Position numbers and translations under genes: made by a program | Shown: one piece after another, positions 45,053-52,957 of the stretch | Layout of the letters: each line of letters opens with the position of its first letter | How positions within the stretch are numbered: the first letter of the stretch is position 1 | Assembly (NCBI RefSeq): GCF_000482465.1 | Contig: NZ_KI519422.1 | Span: 376,926-440,925, forward strand | DNA length: 64,000 nucleotides | Direction of reading: 5' to 3' | Source: Runella limosa DSM 17973 | GTDB taxonomy: Bacteria > Bacteroidota > Bacteroidia > Cytophagales > Spirosomataceae | Notes under the pieces: model-generated | Told to the model about the DNA's origin: nothing | Database searches by the model: none | The model's input: only the letters and a program-made list of their open reading frames with translations

Positions 45053-45733
45053 TTAGGTTTCCAAAATCAGCAGCATGGCATCGTTCGATAATGCTTCAAA
45101 CTCCACCTCCGTTGCCGACGCAAGCGATAAACCATCACGGGCATGAAGCAGGCGGTTTTGGACTTCAAATGCACCCTCGATCACAAAAACATACACTCCT
45201 TTTCCTGCTGATTGCACTTGATAAGTATCCTCTGCCCGCCCGTCATAACGCCCGATGAAACCTGGCACACACGCATTAAAAAGAGGAAGCAACTGATTCT
45301 TTTGCGAAAAATCGAACGTATTTATTTCTGTTTTTGGGGTAAAATCTTCTGACGGACGTTTTAGCCAAATCTGTAAAAAATTCACCAGATGGTCAGGATA
45401 CGGATTGGTGACCTTGTATCTCATCCCTTCCTTTGCCGAAAAGACCTGTACTTGCCCTGCTTCTACAAAACCCGTTTGGCCGAGGCTATTGTCATATTCC
45501 AAAGCCCCAACCAACGGGATTAAAACCACATCCGTAGCTTGGTCAATTGCCATTTCGAGGCTACGTTCATAGTCAAGGGTATCGTCGTTCAAGACGCGTA
45601 ATGCCCCAAACGGCGCTCGGTTTTCGGCCTGATACGCTCCAAAATTGAAACTATGGTAGCTCCGAAACCAATCGAGTTGTGAAACTCCGCGTTGGTCGGC
45701 TAAAAAGATAATTGCGTCGGTTTGGGGCATCAT
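45053..45733 (-). CDS. Pirin-like cupin protein lacking metal ligands
   Basis: A 226-residue two-cupin protein of the pirin/YhhW family (quercetinase-like). Family segments include the N-terminal WFRSYHSFNFGAYQ, then PFGALRVLNDDTL and NFLQIWLKRP. The metal site is missing: the stretch aligned with the HPH motif reads MAIDQATDVV, and the stretch aligned with the distal His and Glu reads GMRYKVTNP. Dioxygenase activity is therefore unlikely, and a binding or regulatory role is more probable. The stop of the intradiol dioxygenase gene lies 23 bases upstream on the same strand, so the pair is probably an operon. Confidence 0.78.
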   Translation of the reverse strand: MMPQTDAIIFLADQRGVSQLDWFRSYHSFNFGAYQAENRAPFGALRVLNDDTLDYERSLEMAIDQATDVVLIPLVGALEYDNSLGQTGFVEAGQVQVFSAKEGMRYKVTNPYPDHLVNFLQIWLKRPSEDFTPKTEINTFDFSQKNQLLPLFNACVPGFIGRYDGRAEDTYQVQSAGKGVYVFVIEGAFEVQNRLLHARDGLSLASATEVEFEALSNDAMLLILET

Positions 45734-45756
45734 GATTTATGAATCAATATAATGGA

Positions 45757-46500
45757 TTACGCGCTTACAACAATGGTATGGGTTAAAGCATATCCATTGG
45801 CAACACTTCCCGAAACTGTACCAAGCTCGTTGGCATACCCGTCTCCAAATACGTTATCTTTTTCGTTGGTTGTATCCGCTTTGCCTTTTTTATAATAATT
45901 AGTAGCTGTTGTAAACACAGTATCACAGACATCGGTAGGGAAGGCAATTTGGGTGACCAACAATGACTTGCCCGTCGAATCATAAATGTGAACGTGGATG
46001 TGTACTGCACGACCTGAATACCAACCAGGGAAAATAGTAGTAAAACCAACATTGCCTGAGGCGTCGGTAGTTTGGCGTCCCCGCAAAAAATGAACGGAGG
46101 TATAATTGGTACTTTGCATACCCGTACCGCCGTATTCCGAGTAGTTGCCGTCGGCATCGCAGTGCCAAATATCCACCAACGCTCCCGCGAGATTTGTACA
46201 GTTGTTATTTTTGTTTTTGATGTTAATCGCCACTGTCATTGGAAGCCCCGAGCGGTCAGAACGGATGTCTTTCAATACCAAAGAGCTAGGAGTTTTGGTA
46301 GGAAACGGTCCTTCGGTTTCTGAATTTGTTACTGTACAGTTAGAGCTCGAAGAGCCATTGGTAGAGCCTTGCGATGTCGTAGAACCCGAAGTTGACGTGG
46401 TGGGGTCAACGGTGTCTTTGCTACAGGCATTTACGAAGGGTGTTACTGCTGCAATTCCTAAAAGTGACAAGCTTCTTTTCAAAAATTCCTTGCGTTCCAT
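45757..46500 (-). CDS. Exported intradiol ring-cleavage dioxygenase-like protein
   Basis: A 247-residue member of the intradiol dioxygenase family (protocatechuate 3,4-dioxygenase fold, non-haem Fe(III)). The N-terminus MERKEFLKRSLSLLGIAAVTPFVNACS is a signal with a lipobox-like end (VNAC), so it is probably a membrane-anchored periplasmic protein. A Ser/Thr-rich linker follows. Iron ligands are seen: Tyr in HCDADGNYSEYGG, Tyr in FPGWYSGR, and the two His of VHIHVHI. It probably opens aromatic rings outside the cytoplasm; the substrate is unknown. The pirin-like gene follows. Confidence 0.82.
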   Translation of the reverse strand: MERKEFLKRSLSLLGIAAVTPFVNACSKDTVDPTTSTSGSTTSQGSTNGSSSSNCTVTNSETEGPFPTKTPSSLVLKDIRSDRSGLPMTVAINIKNKNNNCTNLAGALVDIWHCDADGNYSEYGGTGMQSTNYTSVHFLRGRQTTDASGNVGFTTIFPGWYSGRAVHIHVHIYDSTGKSLLVTQIAFPTDVCDTVFTTATNYYKKGKADTTNEKDNVFGDGYANELGTVSGSVANGYALTHTIVVSA

Positions 46501-46622
46501 GTTCGTTTGATTCGTTTGAATGAGTGATTTTAATTACCCATACGTACAAGGCATTTACAACGTTGTGCAAAAAGCCTGTTTTGAGGTAAAGGGCTCAAAT
46601 GTTGCGGTAAACACTGGTCAGA

Positions 46623-47951
46623 CTATCGTCTGACCACGGTGTTTTTTACCATTTTTTTGTCAAGTGCCTGGTTCATGGTTACTTGTTCGGCGGAAAGGCG
46701 GGCGTTGCTTGTTACGGTGAAACTACCCGTTTGAATATAGTTGAGTGTTGCTGCCAAACAATTTTCTTGCGTATCTCCCCAATTTTTCGTCAATCCATCG
46801 GATACCGCAGCATCTACAGCCAAGCCCGTATAATAATCTCCAACATTTTGGGCATTGACAGTCTTAAACGCAATTGGAGCAATAACGTAGTCCATCACCT
46901 CAAAACCATACATTCCTACGGGTTTGCCGTGCGTGGTACTACCAATCGTTTTGACGTCTAAATACGGTTTCAAGTTGTTGATAAGCAATTCGGAGGCCGA
47001 TGCGGAGGCCGACGACGTGATGAAGAAAATTCGAGAAAGATTCAAAGCACCTGTTTTAGAAAAGCGAACCGTCTCGTTCCACTGCGAAAGTTTGGTATTG
47101 TGAAGATAGCTAAACATCACCGACGACTTGGTGACACTCGTAGGAGCAAGCGCATTGGCCAACATAATTTGCGTTTCGACGTCACCACCGCCGTTGTATC
47201 GCAAGTCCACGATGAGTTCATTGACACCCGCGCTTTCAAAATTGCTCAATACCGCTTTTAGCTCATTTTGTGACGGTGTTCCTGTAAAGCTATTAAAGAC
47301 AAAATAACCCACTTTTCGCCCTGCCACATCGTACGTTTTAGTGTAAAGAACGGTATTCATCGTGTACGTAGCGGCAGTCAATGCAATTGTGGCAGTGGTT
47401 CCGTCTGATTTTTCAAACCCAAACGTCGTGGAAGTAGCATCATAGAATGCACTAACAATGGCATCATCCGTCATTGATTTTACTGACTGACCATTGAGCG
47501 TGGATAGCTTCCACCCTCGTTCTACCCCAGCTTTTCCCGCTGGCGACTGCGCATATACATAGCGTACGCGCAGGTCGTTGTTGGCATCGTATTTTATCCA
47601 AAAACCAAAGTCCTGCGTTTCACCATCCGAAAAATAACTATTGAAGGTGCTCGCTTTTTCTACAAACGACCAACGGTCTAGCGTTTGATAGGTACGCAAC
47701 GCATCCATTTCGCTCTCAGGATCAGCATACGAACGTGGATTGAACGTCGTAGGAAGTTTGTCGTACCACAAATACACGTCTTGCATATACAACCACAACG
47801 AATCACGAATATCGGCCGTGGTAGCTGACGTGTTTGAGGAAGTAGAGCCGCTAGAAGAGGTTTGGGGATCAAGGTTGTTCTGCTTGCAACTGAAAAGGGC
47901 AATACAAAACGCCACAATCATTCCAATAGTAAGTTTTGCCATGTTGCTCAT
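46623..47951 (-). CDS. S41-family peptidase lipoprotein
   Basis: A 442-residue lipoprotein (signal ending ALFSCKQ, Cys about residue 22; a second Met at residue 4 could be the start). A short Ser/Thr linker precedes the S41 N-terminal region, then a PDZ-like part (about 130-190, with GVERGWKLSTLNGQSV) and the peptidase core. The Ser nucleophile lies in ITSSASASASELLI and the Lys in STTHGKPVGMYG; VDLRYNGGGDVETQIML is the conserved strand before them. It processes unfolded periplasmic proteins or their C-termini. It is separate from the CtpA-like gene at 7513, which has no lipobox. Confidence 0.87.
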   Translation of the reverse strand: MSNMAKLTIGMIVAFCIALFSCKQNNLDPQTSSSGSTSSNTSATTADIRDSLWLYMQDVYLWYDKLPTTFNPRSYADPESEMDALRTYQTLDRWSFVEKASTFNSYFSDGETQDFGFWIKYDANNDLRVRYVYAQSPAGKAGVERGWKLSTLNGQSVKSMTDDAIVSAFYDATSTTFGFEKSDGTTATIALTAATYTMNTVLYTKTYDVAGRKVGYFVFNSFTGTPSQNELKAVLSNFESAGVNELIVDLRYNGGGDVETQIMLANALAPTSVTKSSVMFSYLHNTKLSQWNETVRFSKTGALNLSRIFFITSSASASASELLINNLKPYLDVKTIGSTTHGKPVGMYGFEVMDYVIAPIAFKTVNAQNVGDYYTGLAVDAAVSDGLTKNWGDTQENCLAATLNYIQTGSFTVTSNARLSAEQVTMNQALDKKMVKNTVVRR

Positions 47952-48208
47952 GATACTGTTTTTAAGTTAGGTGAAGAAAAAAAACAGGGAGAGGTTTGGC
48001 AAATTCGGGTAATGCTCAAAAAGTGGATGATTGCGTTAACAATTGCTGTTACGCATCTCCTTTTGGTAGCGTTGCAGAAAACTGTGCCCGTGGTTTTGAG
48101 AAACCACGGAATCCTCAGACGCGGTTTTGAGAAACCGCTGGCACTTTATTTTGAGAAACCACGGGCACAGCGGCGACAGGAGCGGTTTTGAGAAACCGCT
48201 TCCACTTA
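47952..48208. other. Intergenic region with repeated hairpins
   Basis: About 257 bases between the S41 lipoprotein gene start and the LytTR regulator stop. The part near the S41 gene has no clear promoter. The remainder holds a cluster of TTTTGAGAAAC hairpins, listed separately. Confidence 0.5.
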
Positions 48209-48217
48209 CTAAGTGGA
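48088..48217. repeat. Cluster of four TTTTGAGAAAC hairpins
   Basis: Four units built on the same core: CCGTGG-TTTTGAGAAA-CCACGG (48088-48109), GCGG-TTTTGAGAAA-CCGC (48121-48138), a half unit with TTTTGAGAAACCACGGGCAC (48150-48169), and AGCGG-TTTTGAGAAA-CCGCT (48181-48200). The core GGTTTTGAGAAACC is itself a palindrome. GTGCCCG at the start and CGGGCAC after the third unit are inverted, so the outer arms can pair as well. A further TCCACTTA/TAAGTGGA hairpin (48200-48217) overlaps the stop of the LytTR gene. It looks like a REP-type cluster. Confidence 0.75.
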
Positions 48218-48904
48218 AAAGCGTTTGAAAAATTCTGCTTCGTAGCTACTTCCGATAGGGATTTCGTCGCCGCCTAACGTAATCGCCTTATTACGAACGT
48301 TTTCGATGCGTCGTAGTGGAACAATAAACGACCGATGCACCCGTATAAAATCCCGTGAAGGCAATTTTTCGGTCATGCTTTTCATCGTCATCCGCGCGAC
48401 AATTGGCTTGGCATTTTCCAGGTGGATTTTCAAATAATCGTCTAGCCCTTCGATAAATACAATGTCCGAGACCGCAATTTTATACGTACTATAATCTGCT
48501 TTTATGTACAAATATTCCACGACCGTCTCAGGTTCAGGTTTTTTGATAAACTGAGAATAATCCAGTGCTTTTTGAGCACCTTGCTGAAAACGTTCGAAGG
48601 TAAATGGTTTCAACAGATAGTCAACCGCGCTGAGGTTAAAGCCTTCTACGGCATATTCGGCATAGGCCGTCGTAAAAATCACCATCGCGGCCTTTGGTAT
48701 CGACTTGTAAAAATCAATCCCCGACATGGCAGGCATATTGATGTCTAAAAACAACAAATCAATCTCGTTTTGAGCCAAATAAGCCAACGCCTCATCCGTA
48801 CGTGAAAACGTCTTTTGAAGGTCTAGAAACGGTACTTGGCCACAAAAATGAGTGATTACACGTAGCGCAGGCGGTTCGTCGTCGATTGCAATTGTCTTTA
48901 GCAT
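48209..48904 (-). CDS. LytTR-family response regulator
   Basis: A 231-residue two-domain regulator. The start at 48904 (MLKTIAIDDEPPALR) was chosen because it begins the receiver domain; 24 open codons before it do not. The receiver domain (1-115) has the acidic pair at Asp8-Asp9 and the phosphate-accepting Asp near residue 54 in LLFLDINMPAMSG. The C-terminal LytTR DNA-binding domain (about 130-230) has VVEYLYIKADYSTYKIAVSDIVFIEGLDDYLKIH and IRVHRSFIVPLRRIENV. The LytS-type kinase gene lies 87 bases upstream on the same strand and is its likely partner. Confidence 0.9.
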   Translation of the reverse strand: MLKTIAIDDEPPALRVITHFCGQVPFLDLQKTFSRTDEALAYLAQNEIDLLFLDINMPAMSGIDFYKSIPKAAMVIFTTAYAEYAVEGFNLSAVDYLLKPFTFERFQQGAQKALDYSQFIKKPEPETVVEYLYIKADYSTYKIAVSDIVFIEGLDDYLKIHLENAKPIVARMTMKSMTEKLPSRDFIRVHRSFIVPLRRIENVRNKAITLGGDEIPIGSSYEAEFFKRFST

Positions 48905-48954
48905 GCTTGTGGTACGGGCTAGAGGCTTGTTTTTTCCAAATATAAAAACAATCA

Positions 48955-48968
48955 GGTTGTAAGCAACC
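48955..48968. repeat. Small hairpin with TAAG loop, TGAG-type family
   Basis: GGTTG-TAAG-CAACC between the kinase stop and regulator start. It is a variant of the TGAG hairpins at 7477, 12382 and 32854. Confidence 0.4.
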
Positions 48969-48991
48969 CAACTCACACATACAACCCTCCT

Positions 48992-50101
48992 TTATCGTAG
49001 GCGCAAGCGCAAATCAACCGTAAAACTTTCGGCCTCATCCCCAATTATTAACTCATAATCATCAGGATACAACAACTCCAGTCGCGTTCTTGTGTTTTCA
49101 ATACCTATCCCACTCGACGCTTCTTCATCGTAAAACACCCTCACTTTTTTGTTAAATGTAGTTAAGTTTAACACCCCTTCTTTCACCGAAATCCGTACAC
49201 GAATCAGCGATTTTTCTTGAGGATTTACGCCGTACTTAAACGCATTTTCGATGAACGAAATCAGCAGAAGCGGGGCTATTCTGTAGCCATTTGCATGACC
49301 TTCAACCACAAAATCGACCTCCACCGTATCATCCAGCCGAAGTTGTTGAAGAGCAACGTAGTTAGTGACGTACCCAAGTTCGTGCTCCAATGCTACCCAA
49401 TCGGTATCCGCTTCGCGCATCACGTAACGCATCAGCGACGACAATCTCACGACCGCATCGGCTGTGTTGGGGGATTGAACAATCGCCAACGAATAAATAC
49501 TATTGAGCGTGTTGAATAGAAAATGGGGGTTAATCTGAGCCTTCAAAAAAGACAATTCCGTATTCAGCTTTTCGCGCTCCGACTGACGCAAACGGTTATT
49601 GATACTCAACGCCAACGATACAAACACACCTACCAAATACAAAAACAAGGCGTGACTCAATTCAAACCCCACAGGCGGCTTATTTTTTTTCATCATTTCT
49701 TCCGAAGGCAGCGAAGGGTTGGGAGGTGGGTAGTGCTCCATATCAGGAGGCGGTGGTGACTGGTGATGATGCTCCATGTGAGCCCCTTGATACAACTGAG
49801 GCCCTACCATTGTACGGTCGATTGAGGCCAGAAGTAGAAAAATAATTCCAAAAAACACACCCACACTCAGCGCGTATTGAACATACTTTTGGGTAAAATA
49901 CAACCGAGGAATCAAGTAATAATAGTTAAGATAAAAAAAACCGAACATAAGCAGGTAAGAAAGAAAACTCGTTAGCTCATGCGGATTGGTTGTCACACTC
50001 AGCAGCTGTGACAATCCATTGGGGGCAAATATGTAAGGGAGAGTCACAAAAGCCAGTCCACCTACGATATGAGACGTGATTTGCCACAAGGGGCTTTTCA
50101 T
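48992..50101 (-). CDS. LytS/YehU-type sensor histidine kinase
   Basis: A membrane histidine kinase (His_kinase family, PF06580 type) of 369 residues from the ATG at 50101 (MKSPLWQITSHIVGG); 23 open codons upstream lack leader character. Four or more N-terminal membrane helices (about 1-190) surround a low-complexity segment rich in His, Pro and Met (about residues 105-140, HMEHHHQSPPPPDMEHYPPP), which may face a compartment and bind metal. A helix then leads to the phosphoacceptor motif FLKAQINPHFLFNTLNSIYSLA and the ATPase region with SFIENAFKYGVNPQ and GIGIENTRTRLELLY. It pairs with the LytTR regulator. Confidence 0.88.
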   Translation of the reverse strand: MKSPLWQITSHIVGGLAFVTLPYIFAPNGLSQLLSVTTNPHELTSFLSYLLMFGFFYLNYYYLIPRLYFTQKYVQYALSVGVFFGIIFLLLASIDRTMVGPQLYQGAHMEHHHQSPPPPDMEHYPPPNPSLPSEEMMKKNKPPVGFELSHALFLYLVGVFVSLALSINNRLRQSEREKLNTELSFLKAQINPHFLFNTLNSIYSLAIVQSPNTADAVVRLSSLMRYVMREADTDWVALEHELGYVTNYVALQQLRLDDTVEVDFVVEGHANGYRIAPLLLISFIENAFKYGVNPQEKSLIRVRISVKEGVLNLTTFNKKVRVFYDEEASSGIGIENTRTRLELLYPDDYELIIGDEAESFTVDLRLRLR

Positions 50102-50203
50102 AAAAGGATATTTTTGGGGAAAATTAGAAGTCCCCTTTATTCCTCCCAAACTCTTGCGGTCATCAGGCATAATTTGTCGGTAGATAAGTATTTATGAGGT
50201 AGG

Positions 50204-50235
50204 TTTTGGTTTTTGGTATAGATACTCCTACTTTG
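50204..50235 (+). promoter_or_regulatory. Probable promoter of the XRE-cupin gene
   Basis: TTTTG (50204-50208), 20 bases, then TACTTTG (50229-50235) resembles the Bacteroidota promoter pattern and ends 34 bases before the ATG at 50269. Confidence 0.4.
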
Positions 50236-50268
50236 TCTCCAAATCCTATAATTGTTTGTTCTGTAGTT

Positions 50269-50841
50269 ATGGCCAACGAAGTACTTCTGCAAATTAGCAG
50301 TAAACTCAAAGATTACCGCAAGTCGAAAGGAATAACCATCCAGCAATTGGCCGATCGTGCCCAAGTAAGCAAGGGGCTTATCTCGCAAATTGAAAACAAT
50401 CGGACGATTCCTTCCTTATTGGTACTTATCAACCTGATTCGTTCTCTAGGGGTGGATTTGAACGATTTTTTTGCCGACGTAGAACAAGCTTCCGAGGCCA
50501 AAGTGTTGGTCAAACGCAGTAGCGAGTATCAGTCGTTTGAAAAAGAACAATCCAAAGGTTTTTTGTACAAACGCATCATGACGCGCAACATCCAAAGTCT
50601 TCCTACTGACATTGTTATTTTGGAATTAGCGCCTAAAGCTACCCGCGCTTTTATGGTCAAAACCAATGCTTATGAGTACAAATACATCATCAGTGGAGAA
50701 GTAGAATACATCGTAGGCGACCAAAAATATACCTTGAGTGCAGGAGATTCTATTTTCTTTGACGCTAACCTCCCGCACAAGCCTGTCAACGTAGGCGACA
50801 CCACGGCTTCGATGCTCGTTATGTATTTCTTTAAAGAATAA
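50269..50841 (+). CDS. XRE-family regulator with C-terminal cupin domain
   Basis: A 190-residue transcriptional regulator with an N-terminal Cro/C1 helix-turn-helix (about residues 8-65, with TIQQLADRAQVSKGLISQIEN) and a C-terminal cupin (about 110-185, with YKYIISGEVEYIVGDQKY and LSAGDSIFFDANLPHKPVNVG). This architecture controls small-molecule pathways such as amino acid or polyamine use, with the cupin as sensor. The ATG at 50269 was chosen over one 21 codons upstream because it starts the helix-turn-helix directly. It is divergent from the kinase gene by 167 bases. Its targets are unknown. Confidence 0.85.
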   Translation: MANEVLLQISSKLKDYRKSKGITIQQLADRAQVSKGLISQIENNRTIPSLLVLINLIRSLGVDLNDFFADVEQASEAKVLVKRSSEYQSFEKEQSKGFLYKRIMTRNIQSLPTDIVILELAPKATRAFMVKTNAYEYKYIISGEVEYIVGDQKYTLSAGDSIFFDANLPHKPVNVGDTTASMLVMYFFKE

Positions 50842-50876
50842 CTTTGTTTTATCATACACCTTAAACCTTTACTACC

Positions 50877-51122
50877 ATGAGTCATTTAATCTATGTATTG
50901 ATTGTTGGTGCAATTTCAGGATGGTTGGCTGGTCAAATAAGACGCGGATTTGGATTTGGCCTTTTTGGAAATATCGTAGTAGGAATTGTGGGAGCGTTTG
51001 TCGGGAATTGGGTCTTTGGCCAGCTTGGCGTTTCGCTGGGTGCTGGTTTATTGAGTACCATTCTCACCTCCGTTATCGGGGCATTGTTGGTATTATTTAT
51101 CATCGGCCTCATTAAAAAGTAG
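50877..51122 (+). CDS. GlsB/YeaQ/YmgE-family stress membrane protein
   Basis: An 81-residue integral membrane protein with three glycine-rich helices. Family markers are the first helix with GAISGWLAGQIRRGFGFGLFGNIVVGIVGAFVGNWVF and the closing LFIIGLIKK. The exact role is unknown; related genes are induced by stress. It lies 35 bases downstream of the XRE-cupin gene and may share its transcript. A terminator follows. Confidence 0.85.
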   Translation: MSHLIYVLIVGAISGWLAGQIRRGFGFGLFGNIVVGIVGAFVGNWVFGQLGVSLGAGLLSTILTSVIGALLVLFIIGLIKK

Positions 51123-51150
51123 CGCGTTTATCAACATTTTATACCCAAAT

Positions 51151-51169
51151 AGCCCGTATTTTGCGGGCT
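51151..51169 (+). terminator. Rho-independent terminator after GlsB-type gene
   Basis: AGCCCG-TATTTTG-CGGGCT stem followed by GTTTTATTTTA, 28 bases past the stop. Confidence 0.7.
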
Positions 51170-51207
51170 GTTTTATTTTAGTCACCCCATTTTCTGTTTT
51201 TAGTAGT

Positions 51208-52173
51208 ATGAAACCTTTTACTGTTCTCGCTTTTTTCCTTGTATCTCTATTAGTACACGGTCAATCGGTACGTCTAGTACACGGTCAATCAGTACGTCCA
51301 ACCACGGAGTCCGTCGCCAAACACATTCAGTTTTTGGCCTCTGATAAAATGAAAGGACGGGGTACTGGAAGCAAAGAGAATAAAAAAGCGGCGGCGTACA
51401 TTGTTAAGCAATTCAAAAAAACAGGACTATCCCCCCTCGGCACCGACGGCTTTTTGCAACCTTTTACGGCCAAAGTACGTCGCATTGTGGTGCCCGATAG
51501 TATTCGTTCCGCTTCTAACGTGATTGGTTTTCTGGACAATGGTGCCCCATATACCATCGTTATCGGTGCGCATTACGACCATTTGGGGGAAGGTCGGCAA
51601 GGTAGTTTGCGGGATGCCAACGCCGTAGGACAAATTCATAACGGTGCCGACGACAACGCTTCGGGCGTGGCGGGACTGCTAGAATTGGCCCGTTATTTTG
51701 CCAAAAATGACGTCAAAGAGCCCTATAATTTCTTGTTTATTGCTTTCGGAGCCGAAGAACTTGGGCTCGTTGGGTCACGTTACTTTGTGAATAACCCGAC
51801 GTTGCCGTTGGATAAAATCAACTTTATGGCCAACATGGATATGATTGGCCGCTACGCTCCCGACCGCGGCGTAGGTATTGGGGGCTACGGAACGAGCGAT
51901 GCTTGGCCCGACATCTTTAAGGACGTCAGTGGAGACAATGTTAAGTTTTTTACCGATCGTTCGGGTAGTGGTGGTGCTGACCATGCTTCTTTCTATGCCA
52001 AAAAGATTCCTGTTTTGTTTTTCCACACGGGCGGGCACGACGACTACCACAAGCCCACCGACGATTTTGAGAAAATAGACTTAGTTTCCGAAGTAGGTAT
52101 CTTAAACATTGAAATTCAACTCATCGAAAATGCGATGAAGTTACCAAAATTGAATTTTACAGAAGTGAAGTGA
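51208..52173 (+). CDS. Secreted M28-family aminopeptidase
   Basis: A 321-residue zinc peptidase of family M28 with a signal peptide (MKPFTVLAFFLVSLLVHGQ). Two-zinc ligands are in place: His in VIGAHYDHLG, bridging Asp in HNGADDNASGVAG, catalytic Glu in AFGAEELGLVGS, Asp in ANMDMIGRY, and the last His in GGHDDYHKPTDD. It removes N-terminal residues from peptides in the periplasm or outside. A 24-bp in-frame tandem duplication (51251-51298) doubles the stretch VHGQSVRL right at the probable cleavage site, giving the product a second GQSVR run. Confidence 0.88.
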   Translation: MKPFTVLAFFLVSLLVHGQSVRLVHGQSVRPTTESVAKHIQFLASDKMKGRGTGSKENKKAAAYIVKQFKKTGLSPLGTDGFLQPFTAKVRRIVVPDSIRSASNVIGFLDNGAPYTIVIGAHYDHLGEGRQGSLRDANAVGQIHNGADDNASGVAGLLELARYFAKNDVKEPYNFLFIAFGAEELGLVGSRYFVNNPTLPLDKINFMANMDMIGRYAPDRGVGIGGYGTSDAWPDIFKDVSGDNVKFFTDRSGSGGADHASFYAKKIPVLFFHTGGHDDYHKPTDDFEKIDLVSEVGILNIEIQLIENAMKLPKLNFTEVK

Positions 52174-52202
52174 AAATCCTTTAACTCTCATTATATAACG
52201 TT

Positions 52203-52868
52203 ATGAAATACGCCATTTTTTTAGCAGCCTCTCTAACACTTTTACCGTTTTTAGGGCTATCTCAGCAAAAGGAAATTTCTATTGATGTATTGCCTTTAAT
52301 AAACAAAGAGAAAGAAATACCCAATGTTCTTGTAAGAATTCCCCACAATAATCACCGAGGGAACTACAGAATAAAGCTGGGGACAAGTTTGAGTAACAAT
52401 AAAACAAACCCATTCATAGAACAAAGGAACAATAATGTGAGGTTAAATCTTGGCTACGAATTCTACCGCTCACTCAAATTTATGGACTTTATTTATGGGT
52501 TTGAGTTACTGGGAGATTTCCAACTAAAAAAGAATGCAGACCCTCATTGGGAGGCCAATGCTACGTATTTTGACGAAAATAACGTGCCAACTGAGCAAAT
52601 CATTAAACGAACGATGCTAACTAGTCAAGGCTTTGGGAGCAATCTTTTTGTAGGCTTTCGCAAAAGATTTTGGGAAGATTTTTCAATTTCTGTTGAAACA
52701 GCCACTGCCTTAGAGCTTTACTTTTCAAAAGTTGAGCTGACAGAAACCATCACTAAGCCCTCTATCGGTTTTTTTACTGAATCCATTCGTTACGAAAACA
52801 GAAATTCATCTTTTCTCAACCTGCATCCCCTTTTTGCCATTCGACTAGGATACCAATTCGGTAAATGA
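52203..52868 (+). CDS. Exported protein of unknown function, probably beta-barrel
   Basis: A 221-residue protein not recognised as a known family. It has a signal peptide (MKYAIFLAASLTLLPFLGLSQ). The rest is alternating polar and hydrophobic strands (FRKRFWEDFSISVETATALELYFS and the closing LNLHPLFAIRLGYQFGK) that end in the aromatic pattern common in outer-membrane barrels of this phylum. AT content is higher than in neighbouring genes. It follows the M28 peptidase by 29 bases; a shared transcript is possible. Confidence 0.5.
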   Translation: MKYAIFLAASLTLLPFLGLSQQKEISIDVLPLINKEKEIPNVLVRIPHNNHRGNYRIKLGTSLSNNKTNPFIEQRNNNVRLNLGYEFYRSLKFMDFIYGFELLGDFQLKKNADPHWEANATYFDENNVPTEQIIKRTMLTSQGFGSNLFVGFRKRFWEDFSISVETATALELYFSKVELTETITKPSIGFFTESIRYENRNSSFLNLHPLFAIRLGYQFGK

Positions 52869-52957
52869 CCTTGTCTAATCTTATTCAAGTTTGTCGTTAT
52901 ATTCCTAAGCTTTGGTGCTTTATCTAGAATAAACACCAAATTCCTTTCGGTAACCTT

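Noticed and set aside
48088-48217. Possible CRISPR-like array of repeated hairpins
   Set aside because: The units are palindromic, differ in stem sequence and spacing, lack unique spacers of even length, and no cas gene is near.
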